Positions 44,900 through 54,404 of a stretch of 64,000 bases of DNA are shown here, piece by piece (the stretch's first letter is position 1; the number at the start of each line of letters is the position of its first letter). The notes under the pieces were generated by a model. It did no database searches and was not told the DNA's origin. It worked only from the letters and a program-made list of their open reading frames with translations. The translations under genes were made by a program, and so were the position numbers. The DNA is from Nesterenkonia haasae (GTDB lineage: Bacteria > Actinomycetota > Actinomycetes > Actinomycetales > Micrococcaceae): assembly GCF_010119385.1 (NCBI RefSeq), contig NZ_VFIE01000020.1, positions 122,939 to 186,938 on the forward strand. The letters run 5' to 3'.

Positions 44900-46495
44900 A
44901 TGCATACACTCAACGACCACGCAGCGGAACAATCGCACCGCCTTTACCGCAAAGTTTTCGACGTGGGATGCCAGGAAGATCTCGCCATCGAGGTCTTCGC
45001 TCAACTTGCCAGGGCTCATCCTCAAGCCCCCGCTTGTTTGATGGACTCCTCAGACCACGCCCGCACACTGCGTCCTGAGCGCAGCAAGTACAGCATCCTG
45101 GCATTCTCCCTGGGAGAGCACTCCGCTGAGGTCCATCATTGGGCCGGAGCGACACGGCAAATCACTCCCACGAGTTGTTCTCTACAGAAGATGCCCTTCT
45201 TCGAGTGGCTTCGACGCAATTGGGCAATCACTGAACCAAACCTCTCCCAACCGAACTCCCCGTCTGACGTCTCTCGTCCTGTGCTTGGCCAGTGGCACCC
45301 GAATACTGCGCCGTTTGCCTTGGGTTGGGTGGGGTGGCTGGGCTACGAGCTCAAGCGAGAGCGAGGGTCACCCGATGGTGCTGCTTCGCAACCTGACCCT
45401 TTGTGCCCTCCATATGACGCACAACTCTTCCGCGTCACCCACGCACTGGTGCTAGACCACCGGACCGGCACCGCGGAACTGCAATCCTGGGGCAGAGACC
45501 GGCAGTGGGAGGAGCGCGTCACGGAAGCATTTGCTGCCGCAGAGTCCAGCGTGCAGAACGCATTTCCCGACGTGGACAACTCCGCTGACCGTTCCACAGG
45601 AATTTTCAACGCGTCGGCAGATGCGCACCTCCACCTGCGAGACACCAAGAAAGATTATCTGGACAAAATCCTCGCCGCTCAGACTCACATCGCCGAAGGC
45701 AATTCTTACGAGATCTGCCTCACCACGTCAGTGAGCGGGCCACTGTTAGGCGAAGCAGATGGCATCGAAGTGTTTCGCCGAATTCGGCGGGAAAATCGAA
45801 CTCCATTCACCCAGTACCTCCGGTTCGATGGGGTCGAAATTTTGTCCACCTCACCGGAGCGGTTTCTCAGTATTGACGCCTCAGGTACCGCTCGCTCTGA
45901 GCCGATCAAAGGTACTCGACCCCGCAGCACTAATCCAGAGGTTGACGAGGCCCTCCTGCAGGATCTGAGGACACACCCGAAGGACCGAGCAGAGAATGTC
46001 ATGATCACCGATCTGGTGCGCAACGACCTTTCGGTCCACGCGGTGCCCGGCACTCTTCGCACTGAACGGCTCTGTGCCGTTGAGACCTATCCAACCGTTC
46101 ATCAGCTGGTCTCTACGGTGAGCGCTCGCACCACTGCGGGAACTCACCCGGCTGATGTAGTTGCCGCGGCGTTCCCGCCGGGTTCGATGACGGGGGCACC
46201 AAAGATCTCAACTATGAACATTCTTGAGGAGCTCGAGACCGGGCGGCGCGGACCTTACTCCGGTGTTGCTGGCTATTTCAGCTCATCCGGGGCCATGGAC
46301 CTGTCGGTGCTTATTCGCACAGTGGTGCTCACCCGGCGTGAGGAGGATGACGGTACTGTCTACCGAGATTTTCACCTAGGAGTGGGCGGAGCCATCACAG
46401 CCGATTCGATACCCGAGAACGAATGGGAGGAAGTCCGCACCAAGTCGCTCGGGATTCTCAACGCATTGGGCACTCAGTTCCCAGAATCTGCCTGA
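44900..46495 (+). CDS. pabB: Aminodeoxychorismate synthase component I
   Basis: 531 residues of the chorismate-utilising (TrpE/PabB) family. The catalytic Lys337 in EPIKGTRPR is the feature that marks PabB; anthranilate synthases have Ala there. Further motifs are STSPERFL, DRAENVMITDLVRNDLS and FPPGSMTGAPK. With a glutamine amidotransferase (PabA, not in this window and not fused here) it makes 4-amino-4-deoxychorismate for p-aminobenzoate, the other branch of folate synthesis. It follows folE by 68 bp. The gene converges on the aldehyde dehydrogenase gene, with 4 bp between the stops. Confidence 0.9.
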   Translation: MHTLNDHAAEQSHRLYRKVFDVGCQEDLAIEVFAQLARAHPQAPACLMDSSDHARTLRPERSKYSILAFSLGEHSAEVHHWAGATRQITPTSCSLQKMPFFEWLRRNWAITEPNLSQPNSPSDVSRPVLGQWHPNTAPFALGWVGWLGYELKRERGSPDGAASQPDPLCPPYDAQLFRVTHALVLDHRTGTAELQSWGRDRQWEERVTEAFAAAESSVQNAFPDVDNSADRSTGIFNASADAHLHLRDTKKDYLDKILAAQTHIAEGNSYEICLTTSVSGPLLGEADGIEVFRRIRRENRTPFTQYLRFDGVEILSTSPERFLSIDASGTARSEPIKGTRPRSTNPEVDEALLQDLRTHPKDRAENVMITDLVRNDLSVHAVPGTLRTERLCAVETYPTVHQLVSTVSARTTAGTHPADVVAAAFPPGSMTGAPKISTMNILEELETGRRGPYSGVAGYFSSSGAMDLSVLIRTVVLTRREEDDGTVYRDFHLGVGGAITADSIPENEWEEVRTKSLGILNALGTQFPESA

Positions 46496-46499
46496 GGCG

Positions 46500-47993
46500 T
46501 CAAAGCCCCACGAAAACGGACTTCAGTTCGGTGTACGCTTCAACGCCTGTCCGCGCATTTTCTCGCCCCCAGCCGGATTGCTTGAAACCTCCGAAAGGCA
46601 TCGAGTAGTCAACACCCAGTGGTGTATTCACGCGGACGGTTCCTGCCTTGAGCCGGCGGGCAAGCCGGTGAGCGCGGCTTATGTCGCGCGTCCAGACAGC
46701 GGCCGAGAGCCCATAGTCGGTGTCGTTGCCGCGGTCAGCCAGCGAATCGACTGTGTCGGCCTCGTCGAACGGCGCCGCGCACAGGACCGGGCCGAAGATC
46801 TCCTCCCGCACCACACGCATCCGGTGAGAGGTATTGACGAACACTGTGGGTTCCACGAAGTGGCCGGGGCCATCGATTCTGCCTCCCCCGATGACGACCT
46901 CGGCACCTTCTTCACGACCACTGTCGACGTAGCTCAGCACCCGGTTGCGCTGCCCGTCCGAAATCACCGGGCCTATATCCGTCTCCGGTTCCATCCCGTT
47001 GCCAACACGCAACGCACGGGCATATTCTGCGATGCCTTCAATGACTCTGTCGAATACATTTTGGTCAACGTAGAGACGTGAGCCAGCAGCACAAATCTGA
47101 CCTGTGTGACCGAAGATGCCGTTTGCAGCAGCGGGGATGGCCTTGTCCAAGTCGGCGTCATCAAAAATGAAAGTGGGGGACTTACCTCCCAGTTCTAGAC
47201 TCACCCGCTTAAAGTTCCCCGCAGCGGCGCTAATGATTTTCTTTCCCGTAGCAGTGGAACCAGTGAAGGAAATCTTGTCAATACCGGAATGTTCGATGAG
47301 TCGCTGGCCGGCTAGTTCACCTGTACCGGTGACAAGGTTGATCACGCCCGGCGGGAACCCGACTTCCTCGGCCAGCTGGACAAGGCGCAGAGCACTCAGC
47401 GAAGTGAGCTCAGCTGGCTTGAGGACCACCATGCAACCGGCAGCCAGTGCTGGGGCCAGCTTGTTGACCGCCATGAGCAGCGGACTGTTCCAAGGAACGA
47501 TGAGTCCCACCACCCCGATCGGTTCTCGCAAGGTGTAGGCCAGCCACTCCCCCGGTTGCGACGGTGTCGAAGTGTCACCCACAAGCTTAGTCGCCCACCC
47601 CGCGTAGTACCGCAGGCTCTCCACCGCCCCAACGAGCGCCCGTTGTCGCGCACTAGAGAGAGGCATGCCGTTGTCGAGACTCTCTATTATTGCCATCTCG
47701 TCTCCGTGCGCCTCGAGCACATCCGCCAAACGAAGCAACAGCCGAGTGCGTTCGGCAGGAGCGGCTGAAGACCAACGGCCGTCGTCGAAGGCCTTGCGCG
47801 CAGCTTCCACAGCTCGGTCCACATCGTCGGGGCCGCCCGCTGCGATTTCACTCAGTACGATCTCTGATGCTGGATTCTCAGTGGTGAACGACTCTCCCCG
47901 AAGTGGCTCAACCCACTTGCCACCAATAAACAACATGTGCGGGCTTCCAAGAAAGCCCATCACCCGGGGATCCTCCGTTGGCATCTTTTCCAT
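46500..47993 (-). CDS. NAD(P)-dependent aldehyde dehydrogenase
   Basis: 497 residues, full length. The landmarks are VPWNSPLLMAVNKLAPALAAG, FTGSTATGKKI, the general base Glu in LELGGKSPTF and the nucleophile Cys in HTGQICAAGSRLYV. It resembles betaine-aldehyde, phenylacetaldehyde and hydroxymuconic-semialdehyde dehydrogenases. It is the last gene of the Dpp-type ABC operon, 18 bp after the SnoaL gene, so it should act on the imported compound or its product. GAGAGG precedes the ATG. Confidence 0.9.
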   Translation of the reverse strand: MEKMPTEDPRVMGFLGSPHMLFIGGKWVEPLRGESFTTENPASEIVLSEIAAGGPDDVDRAVEAARKAFDDGRWSSAAPAERTRLLLRLADVLEAHGDEMAIIESLDNGMPLSSARQRALVGAVESLRYYAGWATKLVGDTSTPSQPGEWLAYTLREPIGVVGLIVPWNSPLLMAVNKLAPALAAGCMVVLKPAELTSLSALRLVQLAEEVGFPPGVINLVTGTGELAGQRLIEHSGIDKISFTGSTATGKKIISAAAGNFKRVSLELGGKSPTFIFDDADLDKAIPAAANGIFGHTGQICAAGSRLYVDQNVFDRVIEGIAEYARALRVGNGMEPETDIGPVISDGQRNRVLSYVDSGREEGAEVVIGGGRIDGPGHFVEPTVFVNTSHRMRVVREEIFGPVLCAAPFDEADTVDSLADRGNDTDYGLSAAVWTRDISRAHRLARRLKAGTVRVNTPLGVDYSMPFGGFKQSGWGRENARTGVEAYTELKSVFVGL

Positions 47994-48011
47994 GGTGAGT
48001 GCCTCTCCTAG

Positions 48012-48548
48012 CTACTGCCGTGTTCCCGGTGAATGCGGCGGGCGGTCAACAGCGTCTACGCCGGTTTGACCAATTGAGACATCCGTCCACATCCGGATCT
48101 GCAGCAGCGAGATTCGCCAGTGCAGGTCTCGCTGCGTGTACAACGCATGCCAAGTGCCCACGCGAAAAGATGAGCCTGTTGGCCAGTAAGGGCGGTGAAA
48201 CTCATGCCGCAACACCACACAATAAGCGTTCAGTTGAATCTCCTCTGGTCCCTTACGCTCCATAAGCATCGTGTTCAGTTGGTGCTGGTGCCCCCACGTC
48301 TGAGTCTCTCGCCCTTTGAAATCCCGAATGAACTCCCGAATTCCCTCGTGGCCTTCGAAGCGACCAGGAGTTCCGTCGCGCTTGGGATGCTCCAACACCC
48401 CGTCTGGCCAGAATCGACCGAGGTATTCCTCTAAGTTCCCGGAGTCAAAGGCCCACGAATAGCGCGCCACTTGGTCTTGAATAGAGAGTCGATCTTCAAC
48501 TGAAATTTCTTCAAAGTCAGACGTTGCAGGGAATCCCACGGGGTTCAT
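48012..48548 (-). CDS. SnoaL-like (NTF2-fold) protein
   Basis: 178 residues, one SnoaL_4-type domain: DRLSIQDQVARYSWAFDSGNLEEYLGRFWPDGVLE near the start, a conserved GTPGRFEGHEGIREFIRDF turn, and LHWRISLLQIRMW before a short tail. It overlaps the ATPase gene upstream (ATGA) and precedes the aldehyde dehydrogenase gene. Its reaction is unknown. It shares the pattern of SnoaL genes placed inside the other catabolic operons here. Confidence 0.82.
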   Translation of the reverse strand: MNPVGFPATSDFEEISVEDRLSIQDQVARYSWAFDSGNLEEYLGRFWPDGVLEHPKRDGTPGRFEGHEGIREFIRDFKGRETQTWGHQHQLNTMLMERKGPEEIQLNAYCVVLRHEFHRPYWPTGSSFRVGTWHALYTQRDLHWRISLLQIRMWTDVSIGQTGVDAVDRPPHSPGTRQ

Positions 48549-49549
48549 ACGTGAGGCCTCTCATTATTCGGTAGGTCTGGGTCCACGACTGGGTGGTGGC
48601 AGGCGACTTGATGTTCGGTTCTGACCTCTTGCAGAACCGGTTCCTGCTCAGCGCATATTGCGGTCGCACGCGGGCAGCGGGTTCGGAACCGGCATCCGGA
48701 GGGCGGGTTCAGCGGCGATGGAACCTCACCCTTGAGTTCCAGGCCGCTTGGTGGGCGCACAACGTCGCCAACTGTTGGCGCGGAATCCAGCAAAATATTC
48801 GTATAGGGGTGGGCGGCATGGCGATAGACAGAATCCGCATCCCCGATTTCCACAATGCGTCCCAGATACATCACGGCTACACGGTCACTAATGCTGTTGA
48901 CTACAGCCAAATCATGGGAGATGAAGAGCATCGAAAGGTCGTAAGTCCTCCGAGTCTCTTCCAACAGATTGAGAATCTGCGCCTGAATGGACACATCGAG
49001 TGAGGCAACAGGTTCATCACAGATGAGCATGGTGGGGTTGACCACGATCGCTCGTGCAATAGCAATGCGCTGGCACTGTCCGCCGGAGAACTCGCGGGGG
49101 CGGCGCTCTCCATTGGCCGGGTCCAGGCCCACCTGACGCATAGCGACTTCTACCCGTTTCTGGCGTTCCTCCTTAGGCACGCCTGCAATGACCAGCCCTT
49201 CGGCAATAATGTCTTTGATTTTTCTACGGGGATTCAGAGCAGAAATTGGATCCTGGAAAATAATCTGTAAACGACGCCGTATATCCCGTAGTGAGCTGCC
49301 GGTGACGCTTGTTAAGTCCGTGCCTTCGAACTCCACTGAGCCTGAGGTGGGTGGCGGCAATTGCATGATGGCTTTGCCTGTGGTTGATTTACCACACCCT
49401 GACTCTCCTACCAGGGCGAGAACCTCTCCGGGACGGACCTCGAAGCTGATTCCGGACACCGCCTGCACCGTTCCCCCCCTGGTAGGGAACGTACACTCAA
49501 GATTCACCACACGCAGTGGCACTCGGTTCTCGGCTTTCGTCATAGTCAC
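48545..49549 (-). CDS. Oligopeptide/dipeptide-type ABC transporter ATP-binding protein (DppF/OppF)
   Basis: 334 residues from a GTG that overlaps the stop of the preceding ATPase gene (GTGA). Walker A is GESGCGKSTTGKAI, the signature motif is FSGGQCQR, and Walker B is LICDEPVASLD. The C-terminal OppF-type region with CRFRTRCPRATAIC carries the Cys set usual for this family. It powers one half of a Dpp/Opp-like importer. In such a neighbourhood the ligand may be an aromatic oligomer or conjugate rather than a peptide. Confidence 0.92.
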   Translation of the reverse strand: MTMTKAENRVPLRVVNLECTFPTRGGTVQAVSGISFEVRPGEVLALVGESGCGKSTTGKAIMQLPPPTSGSVEFEGTDLTSVTGSSLRDIRRRLQIIFQDPISALNPRRKIKDIIAEGLVIAGVPKEERQKRVEVAMRQVGLDPANGERRPREFSGGQCQRIAIARAIVVNPTMLICDEPVASLDVSIQAQILNLLEETRRTYDLSMLFISHDLAVVNSISDRVAVMYLGRIVEIGDADSVYRHAAHPYTNILLDSAPTVGDVVRPPSGLELKGEVPSPLNPPSGCRFRTRCPRATAICAEQEPVLQEVRTEHQVACHHPVVDPDLPNNERPHV

Positions 49550-50541
49550 GAAAGAAGCTCCTTACTCCTTGACGGGTTTGCGCAGGCGAACCAGTGGAGT
49601 TCGTCCTCGGCGCTCCTCATGGGCGGCATCGCTTCGGTGCACGCGTCGATTTCGTGAGCGCATCGGGGAGCGAAGGGGCAGCCCGTCGAAAGCGCCGCTA
49701 GGTTGGGGGGCTTGCCTTCAATAGCCGCGAGGTGACTGTGCTTCGGTGTGTCGAACCGGGGAATTGCTTGAAGCAATGCCTCAGTGTAGCGATGCCGATG
49801 GTCCGAGAAGAGTCGATCTGTGGGGGACTTTTCCACGATGCGCCCGGCGTACATCACGGCGACGTCGTCGCATCGGTCAGACACCACGCCGAGGTCGTGG
49901 CTGACAAGAATCATCGCCATCTGTCGGTCTGTCTGAATTGATTTCACCAGGTCGAGAATCTGCCGCTGGACGGTCACATCGAGAGCAGTGGTGGCTTCGT
50001 CGGCGATCAAGAGATCGGGTTCACATGCTAGTGCCATAGCAATCGTGACCCGTTGCCTCATGCCTCCGGAGAATTCGTGCGGATAACTGCGGTGGCGCTT
50101 GGCTGGCTCTGGAATACCCACCAACTCCAGGAGGTCGATCGCACGTTTCCGGGCCTGCTGCCGGCTGAGGCCTAGATGCTTCTCAGCAGCCTCTCCCACT
50201 TGTCTGCCAATACGTACCACCGGGTTCAGGGACGTCATCGGGTCTTGGAAGACCATTCCGATGCGCTTTCCCCACACGCGTCGTGCGGCTTTCTTAGGGA
50301 GCGTGAGGAGATCTTGGCCAGCGAAATTAATCTCGCCCTCAAGTCTCGCGTGAGGTGGGCTGATCCCCATGATCGAGCGTGCGAACATCGACTTCCCTGA
50401 GCCCGATTCGCCCACCAGCCCAAGGGTCTGCCCCTTCTCCAGGGACACGTCAACCCCTGACAGCACCTGCACCTCCCCACGTGGAGTGGGAATGACACAC
50501 CTCAAGCCTCTGACGTCCAGCAGCGGTGAAGACTCACTCAC
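49546..50541 (-). CDS. Oligopeptide/dipeptide-type ABC transporter ATP-binding protein (DppD/OppD)
   Basis: 331 residues from a GTG at 50541. Walker A is [14 protein letters not shown], the signature motif is FSGGMRQR, and Walker B is [12 protein letters not shown]. The OppD C-terminal motif [15 protein letters not shown] is present. Its start shares GTGA with the true stop of the permease gene in front (50538), which fixes the intended end of that frameshifted gene. It is the partner ATPase of the DppF-type protein. Confidence 0.92.
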   Translation of the reverse strand: MSESSPLLDVRGLRCVIPTPRGEVQVLSGVDVSLEKGQTLGLVGESGSGKSMFARSIMGISPPHARLEGEINFAGQDLLTLPKKAARRVWGKRIGMVFQDPMTSLNPVVRIGRQVGEAAEKHLGLSRQQARKRAIDLLELVGIPEPAKRHRSYPHEFSGGMRQRVTIAMALACEPDLLIADEATTALDVTVQRQILDLVKSIQTDRQMAMILVSHDLGVVSDRCDDVAVMYAGRIVEKSPTDRLFSDHRHRYTEALLQAIPRFDTPKHSHLAAIEGKPPNLAALSTGCPFAPRCAHEIDACTEAMPPMRSAEDELHWFACANPSRSKELLS

Positions 50542-51432
50542 AATTTGACCTCCCCAATATCCAGATAGCTTCTTAACTTGTCGCCAATCGTGTTGGAGGC
50601 AAAAACCGTGAGGAACATGACGACGGAGGGAATGAGAACCAGTCGGGGAGAATTCGCGAGAACATCCTTGCCTTCAGCAATAGCTCCCCCCCCAGCTGGG
50701 CTGCGGCGCAGGAATTCCGAAGCCGAGGAAACTCAGCGAACCTTCGACCACGATCACGATGGCAATCGATGCTGCCACCAGCGACACCAAAGGAACAAAG
50801 GTATTTGGCAGCAGCTCGCGGATGAGTATTCGGGGAACGCGGGCCCCCAAGGCTTTGGCGGCGGTGACATACTCGCGATTCACCTGGGCTAGGGCGTTTG
50901 CTTTGACCAGGCGAATGAACGCCGGCGTGGCGACGATCCCTAGCGCTGTGGCGAGGCTGAGTATCGAAGCCGGCAGCACAGCAACTAAGGCAAGGAGAAG
51001 CACCAGCGCGGGGAATGCAAGCACGCTGGCCGCGACAATCTCAATCACCCGTTCCACGACACCACGCAGGTACGCCGCCAACAGGCCGAGGATCAACCCC
51101 ATGACTAATGCCATGCCTGTGGCGAGAAAGGCGACTGTCAACGACACACGTGCGCCATAGATGACGCGGGAGAGAGTGCTGCGCCCGAGCATGTCGGTTC
51201 CCAAAACCTCAGGCCAGGATCCTAGCGGCTCCAGTCGCTCCCCTGATGTATCAGCGAAGTCCCGGAGCGGCAAGACCGGCGCAAGGATGGCTGCCAGCAC
51301 CAGTGCCACCATCCACCCCACCGCGAGCCAAAAGATGACTGTTTGAGATCTAGACCCCGCGCTTTGGGGCTTCTTCGGCAATCGCCCTGGTCTGGGCGAA
51401 GTCGGTGAGGTCATGGGCTCAGAGACACTCAT
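50538..51432 (-). pseudogene. DppC-type ABC permease, frameshifted in an 8-G run
   Basis: The open frame from 51432 encodes a normal DppC permease (N-terminal membrane segment, EAA loop AAKALGARVPRILIRELLPN) but ends early at 50674 after PSWGGSYC. The break lies in eight G on the coding strand (C run at 50686-50693). With seven G the frame reads on as WGGAIAEGKDVLANSPRL with a last membrane segment and ends at TGA 50538, overlapping the next start as GTGA. That gives about 297 residues, the family's usual length. Either the gene has a one-base insertion or the run is a sequencing error; slippage could also restore some full-length product. Confidence 0.85.
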
Positions 51433-51438
51433 GGATAA

Positions 51439-52389
51439 CTACCTCAGTTTCACTCTTGGATCGACCACGGAGTACAGGACGTCAACAGTGCTGTTGATGA
51501 GTACATAGAAAATGGCGATAAGCACCACAGATGCTTGAATCACGGGGATGTCCAGCGTGGTGACCGAGTTGACCAGTAGTTGGCCCAACCCCGGGATACT
51601 GAAGAAGTACTCGACGATGACTGAGCCCCCCAGCAGTCTGCCCACAGAGAGCCCCACCATAGCCATCAGGGAGAACAGCGACGGCCGCAGTGCGTGCCTC
51701 AGCATGATGTAACCGGTCCCCAAACCCTTTGAACGCGCAGCGAGGATGTAGTCCTCCCGAAGGGTCGTCCCGAGGTCGCCGCGCAATATTCGGTAGAAGA
51801 ACCCCGTCTCCAGCATCGCCATGGTGATGACCGGCAACGCCATGTAATAGAGGTTGCGTCCTAGACCGTCACGCAGCGGGCTGTAGCCGGCCACCGGCGA
51901 CCATCCCAGCACCAGCGCGAAGATGAAGACGAGGACGACGGCGGCGACGAACGGCGGCACTGACATTGACGCACTCGCCAGTGCCGCCATCATCCGATCG
52001 AATTTGCTTCCCTCCTTCACTGCGGCCACAAGGGCCAGAATGATGGCAAAGACGACAGCCAGGACCAGGGACATAGCCGTCAGTTGGATAGTCACGGGTA
52101 GTCGCGCTGTAATTTCGGCCAAGACCGGTCGAGACGTGACCAGTGAATTACCAAAATCCCCCGTGAGCGCTCCGAAGAGCCACGTCACGTATCGCTCATA
52201 GAAGGGTCGATCAAAGCCATATTCGGTATTGATACGTTCTACCTGTTCAGGGGTGGCTCCCAGCCCAAGTACTGTGACTGCGGGGTCCCCTGGTAGCAGA
52301 TCTATGAGTAATGTCGTGGCCAAAGTGACCAACAGCAGCACGGGCAAAAGATACAGAAGCTTCTCTGCCACCGCGCGTAATATCACCAT
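51439..52389 (-). CDS. Dipeptide/oligopeptide-type ABC transporter permease (DppB)
   Basis: 316 residues with six predicted membrane segments, the DppB topology. The N-terminal motif LPGDPAVTVLG and the long first periplasmic segment are typical. The permease loop reads LAARSKGLGTGYIMLRHALRPS. It forms the channel with the DppC-type permease encoded 6 bp downstream. If that permease is really broken, this transporter would be inactive. Confidence 0.92.
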   Translation of the reverse strand: MVILRAVAEKLLYLLPVLLLVTLATTLLIDLLPGDPAVTVLGLGATPEQVERINTEYGFDRPFYERYVTWLFGALTGDFGNSLVTSRPVLAEITARLPVTIQLTAMSLVLAVVFAIILALVAAVKEGSKFDRMMAALASASMSVPPFVAAVVLVFIFALVLGWSPVAGYSPLRDGLGRNLYYMALPVITMAMLETGFFYRILRGDLGTTLREDYILAARSKGLGTGYIMLRHALRPSLFSLMAMVGLSVGRLLGGSVIVEYFFSIPGLGQLLVNSVTTLDIPVIQASVVLIAIFYVLINSTVDVLYSVVDPRVKLR

Positions 52390-52439
52390 AACCGCTTATC
52401 CCTGGTTGTCGTCGTTGAAAATCAGTCCGCCGTTTGGGC

Positions 52440-54098
52440 TCAGTCGGTCCGGTACAACTCTTGGTATCGTGCCGTTCCTTCCTCGAACAGCTCGATACCT
52501 TCAAGTTCTGGGATGTGCGTGACGACTAGCTCGGTATTCCCAAAGGGCAGCCAGGGCAACTCCTCGAGGTAGAGGTCAAACACTTCACTCAGAGCGTCGC
52601 GTTGGTCCTCAACCTCCGATTCGGCGCGCACCGCGTCAAGAAGCTCGTCCATCTCGTCAGAACTGTAGTTGGAGATGTTGTTGACACCGCCGGTACGCAG
52701 CAGCTGGTCGATTCCTGGTGATGGTGAGTTGACGAACATAGAGCCTGGGCGAATCGCGAGATCGAATTCACCGCGGAATGCTACTTGCTCCTCGAAGTTG
52801 GGTAGCGGGATGATGTCGAGGTTGACGGTGACGTTCTCGTAGGCGCCCAGCTCTGACTGAATGAGCTCAGCAGAGCGAGTGCCGCCCGCACCTCCGGCAA
52901 CAATGGAGAACTCGACTGGACTGCCCTCCTCGGCCAGTTCGTCAAATAGACGTTGAGCCTCATCGGGGTCTTGCGAGGGCAGGGCGAAGTCCACGTCATA
53001 GAATGGCGAATCCTCAGCGAAGAGACTGTCCGGTGAAGTGGAACCCTCTTCTGGCTCATTTGCATACGCAATGTCTTCCAGATCGAGGGCTAGAGCTATC
53101 GCCTCCCGTGCACGCGGATCGTCGAAGGGAGCTCGAGCGGTATTGAAGAACATCGACCGCGAGCCGCCCACGTCGAAACTTGGTAGCTGCATGTCGGTCC
53201 CAGCGATCCACTCCTCAGCACCCATCGCGTTGGCAATGAAGAGATCAGTGTTCTGAGAAGAAACGGTGTCCCGCTGCTGTTGACGGTCACCGATCACTTG
53301 GATGGTGAGTTGGTCGAGGTACGGTTTGCCTTCGTCCCAATAGTTCTCATTAGGGGTATATACATAATGCGAACCGGACACAGCTTCAGAGAGCACAAAC
53401 GGTCCGGCGCCCACTGGGTCGTCCGTGAACACGTCCGGATTCTCATCCATGGCTGTCGGCGACACAATGAACGTCAATTGGCTGGCGACAACCCGGTCCA
53501 AGAAGAAGTCCGGTTCCTCGGTGGTGAGCTCGAGGGTGAGTTCATCAATGACCTCAGATTCGAAGCTCTGAGCAGCGGGCGCGCTGACCGCCGACGTCTC
53601 TGGGTCGGCCAAGCGATCCCAGTTCGTTTTAACGGCCTCAGCATCGAATGCGGTGCCGTCGCTGAACTCTACTCCGTCTCGCAGCGTCAATTCCCAGACG
53701 GTACCGTCCTCATTGGGGGTCATCGATTCGGCAAGACCAGGTTCAACTTCTCCGGACTCGACGTTGGAATACAGCAGCTGACCGTACACCGCGCTGAACG
53801 GCGATGCGCTAAGCGTCGGATTCATGTTCGGAAGCCGAGCGGGGTCCCAAGTACTGGTGTCAACACTGATCACCTGGGTGACTTCACCACCCGAGACCGG
53901 TTCGCCATTACTTGCGTCGTCTTCGCCATTGGCACTGTCATCTTGGTCTGTCTCCGCGCCCTGGTCGTCCCCATCCGCATCACCTCCACAGGAGGCCAAA
54001 GCGAAGGGAACAGTCAGAGCTCCCAACAGTGCGAGGTACTTTCGATGGCCCATTGGGCTTGAGAAAATTTTGGGTTGGCCAAATGTAGGTGATGACAT
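52440..54098 (-). CDS. ABC transporter substrate-binding lipoprotein, family 5 (DppA/OppA type)
   Basis: 552 residues from the ATG at 54098, chosen for GAGGAGA 5 bp upstream; M16 is an internal alternative without a ribosome site. The lipobox LASC gives Cys37, followed by an unusually acidic Asp/Glu/Gly linker. The SBP_bac_5 fold is shown by WDPARLPNMNPTLSASPFSAVYGQLLY and ESMTPNEDGTVWELTLRDGVEFSDG. Family members bind peptides, nickel, glutathione, sugars or aromatic oligomers. It heads the seven-gene operon ending in the aldehyde dehydrogenase. A CRP-like site is 74 bp upstream. Confidence 0.9.
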   Translation of the reverse strand: MSSPTFGQPKIFSSPMGHRKYLALLGALTVPFALASCGGDADGDDQGAETDQDDSANGEDDASNGEPVSGGEVTQVISVDTSTWDPARLPNMNPTLSASPFSAVYGQLLYSNVESGEVEPGLAESMTPNEDGTVWELTLRDGVEFSDGTAFDAEAVKTNWDRLADPETSAVSAPAAQSFESEVIDELTLELTTEEPDFFLDRVVASQLTFIVSPTAMDENPDVFTDDPVGAGPFVLSEAVSGSHYVYTPNENYWDEGKPYLDQLTIQVIGDRQQQRDTVSSQNTDLFIANAMGAEEWIAGTDMQLPSFDVGGSRSMFFNTARAPFDDPRAREAIALALDLEDIAYANEPEEGSTSPDSLFAEDSPFYDVDFALPSQDPDEAQRLFDELAEEGSPVEFSIVAGGAGGTRSAELIQSELGAYENVTVNLDIIPLPNFEEQVAFRGEFDLAIRPGSMFVNSPSPGIDQLLRTGGVNNISNYSSDEMDELLDAVRAESEVEDQRDALSEVFDLYLEELPWLPFGNTELVVTHIPELEGIELFEEGTARYQELYRTD

Positions 54099-54404
54099 CG
54101 TTGTCTCCTCTAGGTGTTTTTAGACGGCCGCAGAACGAGTGCTTGCCGCTACTCCCTCACTGCACCATGAGTGTGTCTGGGATCACATTGAGTTGTCAAG
54201 CGTTTGTCGTCTTAATTGGCAAAATTGGCGATTCAGCACCATCGTTCGCCGAAAGTCCCCTGATTTGTCGTAAATACTTGGGTACTACCGAAGAAAATGT
54301 ATGTATATCAGTTGACAATTTTTGACGCTCGCCAAACCTTCAGCGGCGTCGGGTGCCTGACTGCTCCTCAGTAATCTAGGCAGAGATACAGCCCAACACC
54401 GGCT
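54099..54404. promoter_or_regulatory. Intergenic region upstream of Dpp-type operon
   Basis: 306 bp between the binding-lipoprotein start and the LysR stop. It holds the CRP-like site at 54172-54187 and an AT-rich stretch near 54290-54325. A weak AGCCCA/TGGGCT inverted repeat (54390-54418) spans the LysR stop and might act as its terminator. No gene is evident. Confidence 0.45.
54172..54187. promoter_or_regulatory. CRP/GlxR-like site
   Basis: TGTGT-CTGGGA-TCACA, 9 of 10 matches, 74 bp upstream of the Dpp-type binding lipoprotein gene. Confidence 0.5.

Noticed and set aside
44900-46495. Anthranilate synthase component I (TrpE) as the call
   Set aside because: The PIKGT motif with Lys337 marks aminodeoxychorismate synthase, and the folE and folD context supports PabB.
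53280-54062. Plus-strand frame of 260 codons opposite the DppA-type gene
   Set aside because: It is antisense to the conserved binding lipoprotein and has no family features.
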